Shown: positions 14,892 to 22,924 of the stretch, piece after piece | Numbering within the stretch: the stretch's first letter is position 1 | Layout of the letters: each line of letters begins with the position of its first letter | Assembly (NCBI GenBank): GCA_017447325.1 | Contig: JAFSNU010000138.1 | Span: forward strand, 1-24,136 | DNA length: 24,136 nucleotides | Direction of reading: 5' to 3' | Source: Synergistaceae bacterium | GTDB taxonomy: Bacteria; Synergistota; Synergistia; Synergistales; Aminobacteriaceae | Notes under the pieces: model-generated | What the model was told of the DNA's origin: nothing | What the model saw: the letters and a program-made list of their open reading frames with translations, nothing else | Databases searched by the model: none | Program-made: the position numbers and the translations under genes

Positions 14892-15932
14892 CTATGCAGT
14901 TGTTTTTATTGGCGTTAATTCTGAGTTGACATTAATAAAATCTTTGACCTCGGCTAAAATGCTCTTTGTTTTCTCGTTTGCATTCGGAATTACGACTCGC
15001 TTAGCATAGTTAAACAACGCGCGTAAAGTTTTAATAAAAGCTTGGACTGTCACAGACACAGCCCGCACGGTCTTTTCACTGCCCTTCGAGACTAACTCAA
15101 GCAATTTATCAGAAGCGGAGTAAACTATCAATGCGATTGAGAGAAAGACCGGCATCGCGGCGATAAAGCCAAATAACTCCATAAAGACATGCAACCCGAT
15201 ATAAACGAATTCGTAGCTAAAAGTTATTATCAAAACCAAGCTCACGAGAGCTAAAAGCATTACAGCGATGTCCACGGCTAAGCTGCCTTTGTTTGCAGCC
15301 TCAATAATTTTTGCCTCTTCCAGAGCCGCACATGCTATTGCAGAAGCTTGCTCAGGGGTTAAATTTTCGCCTGCTTTGGCAGTTTCGCAGTAAATTATCA
15401 TTGACGCTATAGCCCTTAAATCAAAAGAAGTCTCTGAGAATTGAATTAATATCCTCGCTGCTTTATCTCCAGAGAAATATTTAAGATCGAAGTCCTGCTC
15501 TTCTAAAGATGAAAATAAAATATCGGAGTTCATGAGCATATCTGCTGCTTTATCACGCAAAAATTTTGAAAGTTCTTGCGACACGTCCGCATTCTCATCA
15601 ATTACAATATTCTCTTGCTCAGTGTCTCCGGCCAAGCCTGTTATAAAATCAAGCCAAAGTTTGCAGCGTTCTAGATCGGTCTTGCCTTCCTCGAGCTGAT
15701 CCTGAAATTTCTTAACGAACTCATCTGGATTTTTTTGCGCTGCTTGAAAATTATCGTCCCAGCTCTTCACTCCAGCAAGTATTCTATCGCATATATCGCC
15801 GGGGGCATTATTGCTAAAATATGCGGAGTAAATTTCTGCCATGACGTCATTTAAATTCTCGCCTCCATCTAAAACTCTAGAGACATACGGCAAAGCTGAA
15901 TCTCTTATTGCTTGTGCTTGCGCTTGTTCCAT
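14892..15932 (-). CDS. Uncharacterised two-helix membrane protein, last gene of the operon
   Basis: No family is recognised in these 346 residues. The first ~215 are soluble, acidic and mostly helical (for example QDQLEEGKTDLERCKLWLDF and PEQASAIACAALEEAKIIEA). Two adjacent membrane segments follow (about 218-239, VDIAVMLLALVSLVLIITFS, and 243-272, through MPVFLSIALIVYSA). The C-terminal ~70 residues are amphipathic and basic (FIKTLRALFNYAKRVVIP). It has a good ribosome site, AAGGAGG, before ATG 15932 and lies 80 bases after the AAA+ gene, followed at once by a terminator. It could be the membrane anchor or effector of the ATPase pair encoded upstream; that is inference from position only. 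Confidence 0.8.
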   Translation of the reverse strand: MEQAQAQAIRDSALPYVSRVLDGGENLNDVMAEIYSAYFSNNAPGDICDRILAGVKSWDDNFQAAQKNPDEFVKKFQDQLEEGKTDLERCKLWLDFITGLAGDTEQENIVIDENADVSQELSKFLRDKAADMLMNSDILFSSLEEQDFDLKYFSGDKAARILIQFSETSFDLRAIASMIIYCETAKAGENLTPEQASAIACAALEEAKIIEAANKGSLAVDIAVMLLALVSLVLIITFSYEFVYIGLHVFMELFGFIAAMPVFLSIALIVYSASDKLLELVSKGSEKTVRAVSVTVQAFIKTLRALFNYAKRVVIPNANEKTKSILAEVKDFINVNSELTPIKTTA

Positions 15933-16012
15933 TGAAAATTCCTCCTTAAATATTTAATTTAATTTAATTTTAAATTTATTAAGAAATATCACAAGATATT
16001 AAAAATAGGAAG

Positions 16013-17929
16013 TTATTTGCCTGTGATTAAAATGTCGCGCTCCCGCTTTTCAATCAAGACGGCTATGCTGTTAATTTCTTTTCTTAAACAATCATACACG
16101 GCCAAATCGTATTTACATAAATTACTTCGCATTTCAGTATCTTCCTGCAAAACTTCGCGGGCATTATTATCTTCATTTACAAGCCTCGCATTTTCAATAT
16201 GATAATCTTTATATTTAAATAAAATATTATTAGAGACAGTATTAAATCCTTTGCGAAGCATCCGGCAGTAGCTCACGGCAATGCTCTCGACATTCTCGAA
16301 ACTGTCGCCGTAAACCTTAAAATTTTTATCGGCAACTTCGTTTAAAGCGTTCTTCCAGTCGCTGCCGGATATAACATAGTTGTTGAAAAATTCTGTCTCA
16401 CGCGACAGTTTGCGCAGAGCTATGTTCACTAAATTTTGAATGTCAGAGCCGATTAACATTCGCGGCGTATTATCAGGCTCAGTAAATTTATTATCTATAA
16501 TTTCATAAAAAATTTTTTTCTCCCTGCAGCCGCTTTCAAATAGTCTTACGCTCTCGTCCGTTATGCCTCGGGCTCTTGCTGCGTTATGTTCGGCTTTGTC
16601 CATGCAAGCCAGAAATATATCCGCACACTCCTCTCTCGTCGGCAGATACACTGCATAAAGACCTGAGAACCTGCCGCTCCTAAAAAATTCTTTGGGCAGT
16701 CCGCCGATATCATTTGCTGTCGCGAATATAAAAACCGGAGATTTATTTTCTTGCATCCATCCAAGCATATAAGCAAACATTCTTTTAAACGACGGTGAGT
16801 CTGACGAGTCAGACTTTGCCCCGCTGAAGCCTTTCTCCAGCTCATCTATCCATAAGACGCAAGGCGACATGGCCTCGGCAGTCTTTAATGCATCCCGCAT
16901 CCTTTGCTCGGCCACTCCTAAATATTTATCCATAAGACTGCCTATATCTATCTTCAATAACGGAAAGCCTAAAGTCCGAGCTGCAAATTTTGCTGCCTCG
17001 CTCTTACCGCACCCAGGTATTCCGCATAATAAAACGCCTTTGGGCGGAGGAGTACCCAGGCTCTTCATGTAGGACGCGGCCTTTCTCAACGGATCTTTTT
17101 GACCATCAAGCCAGTCTTTAAAATTTTTCATGCCGCCTATATGCCCGTCAGGCGCGCACTCTTCAATAATGCTGCCCTGCATCTTCTGGCTTTTGCGTTC
17201 CTGTATAATTTTTTTGACATCATCGAGATTATAAAAAGATGACAAGGCCTGTATCCTTTGCGATATAAGCTCGACCTCTTCAACCGTAAAGCCGAGCATC
17301 ATAGACGGAATTCCAGAACCGAAATCATCGTTCCCGAGTATTTGCTCTATAATGCTCTTTATCTCGCCCTCGTCAGGGTACTTAACGTCAATAAATTCAG
17401 TATAAAGCTTTAAATATTCCGGCAAGATAATATCAGCCGAATAAATAATTACCGCACTGCTATGCAGGACATCATACTGCGGATGATTGACGTCATGATA
17501 ATCTGAAACATATTCTCTTAAAGACTCAAAAATATCTTTATTAGATTTAACAATATCGGCTTCATCACCGAAAGAACTTATTTTCTTTACCCAGATATGC
17601 GGCACAGCGTACTTAGTATTTTCAGTTGACACGTCAATGCCTTTATAAAGCATGGCATTTTTATCTTTAGACGGTACTCCGTAAGAGTAATTCTCGCAAT
17701 ATTTAAGCTGTTTGTCCTCCCCGTCTTGCAGCTCATATAACGGCCTCAGAATATTTAACTCGTCATTATGCGCACCGCCGGAGCTTAACAGCACGACAAG
17801 CATATTTTCTTCTGACATTACAAGCTTCTTTATAAAAATATCCGAGTCAGTCTTAATGTAAAGTATAGGCATTCCCGAGACTAAAGCCTTGCGGCATTTT
17901 TTAAGAACGTCATTTAATACGTTAGACAT
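16013..17929 (-). CDS. AAA+ ATPase, Ycf46-like
   Basis: An ATP-driven remodelling protein of 638 residues. The N-terminal ~250 residues (KALVSGMPILYIKTDSD...) resemble the non-ATPase region of Ycf46-type proteins. The AAA+ core follows the linker IGGMKNFKDWLDGQKDP: Walker A GIPGCGKS at 303-310, Walker B CVLWIDELEK at 357-366, sensor-1 ATAND near 403-407, and arginine-finger candidates Arg417 and Arg420 in FFRSGRF. LGTPPPKGVLLCGIPGCGKS and KSPVFIFATANDI are strongly Ycf46-like. About 200 further residues form the lid and an unassigned helical tail. A TTG at 17950 extends the frame, but GGAGG lies inside that extension and points to ATG 17929. That start overlaps the Hsp70-gene stop by eight bases, so the two are probably made together. 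Confidence 0.9.
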   Translation of the reverse strand: MSNVLNDVLKKCRKALVSGMPILYIKTDSDIFIKKLVMSEENMLVVLLSSGGAHNDELNILRPLYELQDGEDKQLKYCENYSYGVPSKDKNAMLYKGIDVSTENTKYAVPHIWVKKISSFGDEADIVKSNKDIFESLREYVSDYHDVNHPQYDVLHSSAVIIYSADIILPEYLKLYTEFIDVKYPDEGEIKSIIEQILGNDDFGSGIPSMMLGFTVEEVELISQRIQALSSFYNLDDVKKIIQERKSQKMQGSIIEECAPDGHIGGMKNFKDWLDGQKDPLRKAASYMKSLGTPPPKGVLLCGIPGCGKSEAAKFAARTLGFPLLKIDIGSLMDKYLGVAEQRMRDALKTAEAMSPCVLWIDELEKGFSGAKSDSSDSPSFKRMFAYMLGWMQENKSPVFIFATANDIGGLPKEFFRSGRFSGLYAVYLPTREECADIFLACMDKAEHNAARARGITDESVRLFESGCREKKIFYEIIDNKFTEPDNTPRMLIGSDIQNLVNIALRKLSRETEFFNNYVISGSDWKNALNEVADKNFKVYGDSFENVESIAVSYCRMLRKGFNTVSNNILFKYKDYHIENARLVNEDNNAREVLQEDTEMRSNLCKYDLAVYDCLRKEINSIAVLIEKRERDILITGK

Positions 17930-19961
17930 GCTGCTGTGCCTCCGTTTCAAAATTCAAAGTAAATTTTTGCAGAGTTATAATTTTAAAAACATTCTCTACC
18001 GTCGCCAAAATATGATCGCTGAACTTCTCGTTGAAAACCGAGAAACTTTTATCAAAGCCTGAGAGCAAAAATTCTTTATTATTAACAAATTTCTCTAAGA
18101 TTTTAGGAGAAGCGTCCTCCCGCTTGTACTTATCTCTAGTTGTTTTTACGGATGTATCCGCGAGAAGTTCAGCTGCAATTACTCCACCGGTAAATCCTAC
18201 GAATACGCCTAGAATACCTCCAACAGCCACTCCTCCTCCAGTACAGACTCCGACTATTAACCATTGTGCAATTTTCCTGAACCCAGACGTAAAATCAATT
18301 TCTAAAAATTTTAAAAACTCTGACATATCAATATCTGTGATATCTAATTTCTCAGCTTTAAGTATTTCCCATATGTTATTTGGTATAACAAAAGGTGCTG
18401 TGACTTGCTGAGAGTAAAGCGCATTAACTTTATTATTAATTTCCGCGACTATTTTTTGCGAAAGTTTTCTCTTCCACTCTGCGATCCCCTGTTCTGTGAC
18501 TCTTGCAACATCTCTGCTCAGTTGAGCAGACTTCATAGCCTCATCAAAGTCTTGATTTAGATCTTTTAACGACCTGTCTACATCACTATCTTTCCAAGCT
18601 TCAACACACAACTCCAGCTCGTCTTTTATCACTTCAAAAATTTTTTCTTCAAGAATATTTTTAAGCGTTGTAATATTGCAGCACTCATCATTTGTAAGTT
18701 TTTCGGCCACTTCTAAAATACAATCCGGAAGAGTTTTATCAATGACAGCAACAACCGCGAGACCGTTTGCAATCGTTAACGACGGATTTTTGTCAACGCG
18801 TATATTTGAAATTTCAAATACATCGCTGCAAACATCTTTTACAAAGCCCATCTTAGAAGCTCCGCCGCTTAAAACTATAGTATCTAAAGGCAAGCCTTTT
18901 ATCTTATCCTTGGCATCTTCAAAAAATTTGCGCAGTAAATCTTTCCATGAGCCTCTAAGTGTATTTTGAGCATCAATTTCAAGTTCTTGCTGACGCTTAG
19001 ATACGACCATTTCCATTAATCTCTCGTCGATTCGTATATTGCCTTGGTATTGTTGATTTATGTCATCTGTAAAGGTAAAAGTTTTTGTCGAGTAGGCCGG
19101 ATCGATTTGCCCGCTGTAAAAGTCCTCTTTAAATTCGCAGCATTTGTTGACGGCTTTGTCGCATGAGTTCTGAGAAACAATTCCCGCTTGTGCGCTCTCA
19201 AGCGCAATTTGCGTCATCTCTTTCTCTATTAAACTCGCGCCCAAGTTCCAGCTGAACTCTATTTTTTTACGGCCTAACAGCATATAACTAAAATCAGCCG
19301 TTAAAGAGCCGAAATCACAAACCGCAATGCCGCCCGCAGCAGAATAACGCTCGTTCCCCGAGGCTATAGAGCTGAACGCTGCCGCGCGTGACTCTGGAAT
19401 AATCGTTACGCTTCTTACATTAAGAGCTTTCATTAATAAATCGTGATACTTCTTGCGGGCTGCAGTTCCAGTCCAAGCTGGACTCGCAGGACAGCCTACA
19501 AATATATCAAGATCTGCAAAACTTAAATTATTGCCTATGCCACCCCGAAGACTGCAAATATTTTTAACAAGCTTATAAAAAAAGCACGCCATAAGCTGGC
19601 CGTGAGTTACAGGAACACCTTCACGCACTACATCGTCAAAGCTTTTAGCTTGCAAATTCTCATCTCGAAGCGGCTGGGCTTTAAAATATGAAAATATTTC
19701 AAGCCCAGGATTATTTAACGGAATTTCATCGCCGATAAAAATTTCTCCAAGACTTTCAAGGTCTTTCGAACTCGGGCTAAGCTTCTCAGCAAGGCTGTTA
19801 ATCTTATTAATCTGTTGACGATTTAAAGCAATTCTGGACTTAATCACAACTCTGCCGTTGCTGTCCAACTGCGAATTACTAAAGCTAAATTTTCCGTCGC
19901 TATAATACGGGTATGCAGACGCTATGCTGCGGTCTCCAAAGTCAATGCATACTGCATTCAT
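17922..19961 (-). CDS. Hsp70/actin-fold ATPase with glycine-rich membrane segment
   Basis: 679 residues. The nucleotide fold shows phosphate-1 (VCIDFGDRSIA, 4-14), a connecting motif (DIFVGCPASPAW, then IIPESRAAAFS), phosphate-2 (VCDFGSLTADFS, 214-225) and the adenosine motif (TIVLSGGASKMGF, 361-373, then ANGLAVVA). It lacks a normal Hsp70 substrate-binding domain. Instead there is a long helical region (~415-560), then a hydrophobic glycine-rich segment (~566-600, rich in GGxxGxxxG) that looks membrane-inserting, and a charged tail. Phosphate-1 has Asp-Arg where Hsp70s usually have Thr-Asn/Cys, so nucleotide handling may differ. AGGAGG precedes ATG 19961. It lies 30 bases after the preceding gene and overlaps the AAA+ gene. 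A divergent partner of the AAA+ protein, not a housekeeping DnaK, is likely. Confidence 0.88.
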   Translation of the reverse strand: MNAVCIDFGDRSIASAYPYYSDGKFSFSNSQLDSNGRVVIKSRIALNRQQINKINSLAEKLSPSSKDLESLGEIFIGDEIPLNNPGLEIFSYFKAQPLRDENLQAKSFDDVVREGVPVTHGQLMACFFYKLVKNICSLRGGIGNNLSFADLDIFVGCPASPAWTGTAARKKYHDLLMKALNVRSVTIIPESRAAAFSSIASGNERYSAAGGIAVCDFGSLTADFSYMLLGRKKIEFSWNLGASLIEKEMTQIALESAQAGIVSQNSCDKAVNKCCEFKEDFYSGQIDPAYSTKTFTFTDDINQQYQGNIRIDERLMEMVVSKRQQELEIDAQNTLRGSWKDLLRKFFEDAKDKIKGLPLDTIVLSGGASKMGFVKDVCSDVFEISNIRVDKNPSLTIANGLAVVAVIDKTLPDCILEVAEKLTNDECCNITTLKNILEEKIFEVIKDELELCVEAWKDSDVDRSLKDLNQDFDEAMKSAQLSRDVARVTEQGIAEWKRKLSQKIVAEINNKVNALYSQQVTAPFVIPNNIWEILKAEKLDITDIDMSEFLKFLEIDFTSGFRKIAQWLIVGVCTGGGVAVGGILGVFVGFTGGVIAAELLADTSVKTTRDKYKREDASPKILEKFVNNKEFLLSGFDKSFSVFNEKFSDHILATVENVFKIITLQKFTLNFETEAQQHV

Positions 19962-19991
19962 ATTTGCATTCCTCCTTATAAAATAAATTTA

Positions 19992-21293
19992 TTAATCTAT
20001 CTCGATGACAAAATTATTTCTGCGTCTTCTAATATAAAAACCCTTGCTGCCCGGGAAGAATGTTAATAAATTTTTGCGGGACAGAACAGCTGCGCTCCTG
20101 CCGCTCTCAGATACCGCCGTTTCAGTGTAATGCTGAGCTGCTTCGTTGTTTCCAATAACAGGCGTGAAACTGCGCGTTAAAAACGCTGCGCCATCTTTGA
20201 CTTTCTTAAATTCATGGCCGGCTTTAGACAGAACGACACCGTTCTCAAAAAGAATTTGGCACTCGTCATTCACGAATGCAGCCTCAACGACTTTCAGTCT
20301 CTGCATGTTTAAATAATTTTGATCGCTCGGATTTGCTAATCTAAAATACCTCAAGTCAGCCCTGGCGTCCTTGACGAGCAAAACTCCCTGCTCATTATTG
20401 CCCGCTGCGACCGAACTTACGTTTTGCAAATTTAAAGTATTAACTACGGTATTTAATTTATTAAAAATTGTAATCTCATCACTCGCATAATCTTTACGTG
20501 CAATGCAAATGTCATGGCTTATAGACACGCACGGCAGAAATTTTATTATCTTGCCTTCGTAGACATTGCAGTATCTGAATTCGCCGGGCATTAGGCTTAA
20601 AGATTGCTCAAGCACGCTGTGTCTATTATATAACTCGATGCTAACGTTTAAATTTTTATTTAAATTATTACTTAACGCCCTGACACATACAGTCTTGATT
20701 AAAGAATTTTGATCGGGTAATCTGTCTGATTCGTGATAGAAAAATCTATAAGGCTGCTCGCGAGCCCGAAGCTCTTGAACAGACTGCGTAGCGTCAAAAT
20801 AATTTATAGCATTAATTTTGCTTTGATCTTTGCTTGCAAGTTCAATATCAGCCCATAAAGTTTTGTCTGTTTCCATTGCATTAACTTCGCACAGTTCAGC
20901 TATCGCAAGCAAAATAAAACTCTCCGGATAATTAGCTTTATTATTTTGCGCTATAAACTCAAGTTTATTTAAAATGTCAGCGTCTTGAAGCTCTTCGCTC
21001 CATGATTCATAATTATCTTTTAGAACGTTTTTCAAAAATTCTTGTGCTGATTTTTTAGCTTGAGCTTGAGGCTGCTTTATAATTTCAAACCAGAAGTCTT
21101 TAGTGAGATACTTAGCGACATAAATTTCTTGAGGATGTTTGCGGCAGACAAGATGCGATACCAAAGGCAGACAGTGCAGCACGGCAAAATTGATAAATTT
21201 TTCCAGATTTAAAAGAAGTTCGCGCGGGGAAAAATTTTTTTTCAGATCGAATAAATTAAAAACAGGCTCTCCGGATATTTTTATAAGCATCAT
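19992..21293 (-). CDS. Uncharacterised protein with helical N-terminal and beta-rich C-terminal half
   Basis: No family is recognised with confidence; 433 residues. The first ~190 are helical and soluble (FINFAVLHCLPLVSHLVCR, EELQDADILNKLEFIAQNN). From ~200 on, the chain alternates short hydrophobic strands and turns (VSSVAAGNNEQGVLLVKDA, CQILFENGVVLSKAGHEF, SGRSAAVLSRKNLLTFF), which could form propeller-like blades, and it ends in a basic RRRRNNF segment. The frame opens at 21326, but GGAGG just upstream of ATG 21293 sets the start. The stop lies 30 bases before the Hsp70-like gene. A beta-propeller partner such as the bpX proteins of MoxR ternary systems is one possibility, held loosely. 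Confidence 0.75.
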   Translation of the reverse strand: MMLIKISGEPVFNLFDLKKNFSPRELLLNLEKFINFAVLHCLPLVSHLVCRKHPQEIYVAKYLTKDFWFEIIKQPQAQAKKSAQEFLKNVLKDNYESWSEELQDADILNKLEFIAQNNKANYPESFILLAIAELCEVNAMETDKTLWADIELASKDQSKINAINYFDATQSVQELRAREQPYRFFYHESDRLPDQNSLIKTVCVRALSNNLNKNLNVSIELYNRHSVLEQSLSLMPGEFRYCNVYEGKIIKFLPCVSISHDICIARKDYASDEITIFNKLNTVVNTLNLQNVSSVAAGNNEQGVLLVKDARADLRYFRLANPSDQNYLNMQRLKVVEAAFVNDECQILFENGVVLSKAGHEFKKVKDGAAFLTRSFTPVIGNNEAAQHYTETAVSESGRSAAVLSRKNLLTFFPGSKGFYIRRRRNNFVIEID

Positions 21294-21380
21294 GTAAATA
21301 ATACCTCCAATGATAAAATAAATCACCGGTATTTTAACAAGTTTTAAGTCCTAAAACATGACATTATAAATAGCAAGTTT

Positions 21381-21596
21381 TCAAATTAAATCGTAGATAA
21401 ATTTCTGTTTAGACTGCTCTTGATCTTTAATAATTTGCAAAGTTTCGATTATATCATCTACACCTATCCTGTCCCCGTCCCTCTCCGATCTATGCCATGC
21501 GGCCGCCTTGATTATCATGTCCTGCATGTCAGACTCTTCAAATCTATACGAAAATTTTTCTAACAAAGCTTCAGCCTCGTCAAGCTTAAGCTCCAA
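21381..21596 (-). CDS. Small ORF resembling an AAA+ C-terminal lid, probably part of a disrupted gene
   Basis: 71 residues from a TTG codon without a ribosome-binding site. ESDMQDMIIKAAAWHRSERD followed by GDRIGVDDIIETLQ has the shape of the helical lid at the end of AAA+ proteins. The same frame stays open upstream for 26 more codons (WQSIRDPNSRRKT..., then a good amphipathic helix KKTVLRLINALELK) back to an in-frame TGA at 21675-21677. The absence of a start signal and the coding-like sequence on the far side suggest this is the 3' part of a longer gene. It lies 87 bases before the operon's first large gene. Confidence 0.45.
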   Translation of the reverse strand: MELKLDEAEALLEKFSYRFEESDMQDMIIKAAAWHRSERDGDRIGVDDIIETLQIIKDQEQSKQKFIYDLI

Positions 21597-21674
21597 GGCG
21601 TTTATTAATCTTAATACAGTTTTCTTTTGAAGCGTTTTGCGTCTGCTATTGGGATCACGAATGCTTTGCCATGT

Positions 21675-21869
21675 TCATTTGTCGATTTGTGCGTAATTAT
21701 AAAAACGCTCGTGATTAACTTCCTGGCTTCCATTATGCTGAAACTCAGGATTACCGAGAGCTTTTATCCGGCTTTCAAGTTTAAGCTCATCGTAAAGGCT
21801 GATATGTGTGTTTGAATTGGCTTGACTAAACTCTTCTGCCTTACAAAGTATAGCATTACTAATCGTCAT
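21675..21869 (-). CDS. Small hypothetical ORF, 5' part of a possibly interrupted gene
   Basis: 64 hydrophilic residues (MTISNAILCKAEEFSQANSN...), starting at ATG 21869 behind GAGGCGGG. No family is recognised. It ends with TGA at 21675-21677, and the following ORF continues in the same frame. A second frame inside it is also open (ATG 21733 to TAA 21611, MEARKLITSVFIITHKS...), so a frameshift is an alternative explanation. It appears to be the first ORF of the minus-strand operon, 113 bases after the dihydrouridine synthase gene. Confidence 0.4.
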   Translation of the reverse strand: MTISNAILCKAEEFSQANSNTHISLYDELKLESRIKALGNPEFQHNGSQEVNHERFYNYAQIDK

Positions 21870-21949
21870 AAATTACCCGCCTCACTTTAAATTAAAAATT
21901 TTAAATTAATTTAAAAAATTTTAACATGTATAGGGCGGCAAGACTTACT

Positions 21950-21978
21950 ATTATAAATATACATAAAAATTAAATTAA
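21950..21978 (-). promoter_or_regulatory. Weak promoter candidate for the minus-strand operon
   Basis: On the minus strand a perfect TATAAT occupies 21955-21950. At 17-base spacing the -35 position reads TTAATT, a weak match; a better TTGATA is 25 bases away. It lies in the only sizeable gap ahead of the small ORFs. Confidence 0.3.
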
Positions 21979-21982
21979 ATTA

Positions 21983-22924
21983 TCAATTTATAATCTCCGC
22001 AAAAATATTTAATAACTCATTTAAATTAGTTGAGCATCCGGCGCGGCGTCTCAGCTCGGCAGCTCCGGCCATGCCCTTTAATAATCCTGCGGCCATCCGC
22101 TTAATCAAAACTACGGCCTGCCGCTCTCCGATTTCAAGCTCTGCTGACTTGCCAAGCTCGTAAATATTTTTAACTCGCTCCTGCGCATTTAAATTTTCAA
22201 ATTTTTTATAGCCCAACGCGTCCAGAGCCTCGCACACTAGCCAAGGGTTCGCGATCGCGCCCCGGGCAATCATTACATTAACGCATCCAAAACTTATATA
22301 TTCTATTATATCTTGTTTTAATTTCACGTCGCCGCTTGCGCCGATCAAGCCCGGAAAATTTTTTGCGGCAGCTTTAACAAAAGTTTTATCGGCAAAGCCC
22401 TCGTAACGCTGAGCAGCCGTTCGACCGTGAATGCAAATATTATCAGCTCCGGCGTTCGCTAAAATTTCTACAAATTTTAAAGTCTCGTCTAAACTTTCAA
22501 GCCTTCTAATCTTCACCCAGACCGGCAGGCCAAGAGCCTGTAAATTTTTTGTCATGTTAAACGCCATATCAGGCTTATTCAATAACGCCGCTCCGGAACC
22601 AGTGCGGGTGACTTTCGGCATCGGACACGCCATATTAATTCCGAACGCCGCGAAATTTTTATTATATTTTAAAGCCGCCTCCGCGCCCGCGCACAAAATT
22701 TTATCTTCCGGCGCAAATAACTGCACTATCACCGGCTGCTCCTGTTGCGAAGTCTCGAGCATGTTTAAAGTCTTTAAATTATTTCGATAAAGCCCCGCGC
22801 AGCTAATCATCTCCGTATGAACTGCCGCGGCGCCTAATCGCACAAAAAATTCACGCAGCGGCCTGAGCGTCACGCCCGCCATCGGAGCGAGGCACACTGG
22901 ATTTTTTAAATTAATCAAGCTCAT
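21983..22924 (-). CDS. tRNA-dihydrouridine synthase (Dus family)
   Basis: An FMN-dependent enzyme that reduces uridines in the tRNA D-loop; cytoplasmic. The barrel begins LAPMAGVTLRPLREFF. The catalytic cysteine lies in NMACPMPKVTRTGSGAALL. The tRNA/FMN-binding signatures IHGRTAAQRYEG, IGASGDV and ARGAIANPWL follow, then the helical C-terminal domain with RRRAGCSTNLNELL. The 313-residue length is normal for the DusB-like group, though the subtype cannot be fixed by eye. The start ATG overlaps the stop of the upstream glycosidase gene by 14 bases and has no ribosome-binding site of its own, so translation is probably coupled. Confidence 0.95.
   Translation of the reverse strand: MSLINLKNPVCLAPMAGVTLRPLREFFVRLGAAAVHTEMISCAGLYRNNLKTLNMLETSQQEQPVIVQLFAPEDKILCAGAEAALKYNKNFAAFGINMACPMPKVTRTGSGAALLNKPDMAFNMTKNLQALGLPVWVKIRRLESLDETLKFVEILANAGADNICIHGRTAAQRYEGFADKTFVKAAAKNFPGLIGASGDVKLKQDIIEYISFGCVNVMIARGAIANPWLVCEALDALGYKKFENLNAQERVKNIYELGKSAELEIGERQAVVLIKRMAAGLLKGMAGAAELRRRAGCSTNLNELLNIFAEIIN

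Noticed and set aside
14892..21869. A von Willebrand A domain protein that would complete a MoxR-vWA-propeller ternary system
   Set aside because: No DxSxS metal-site motif is visible in any protein of the operon.
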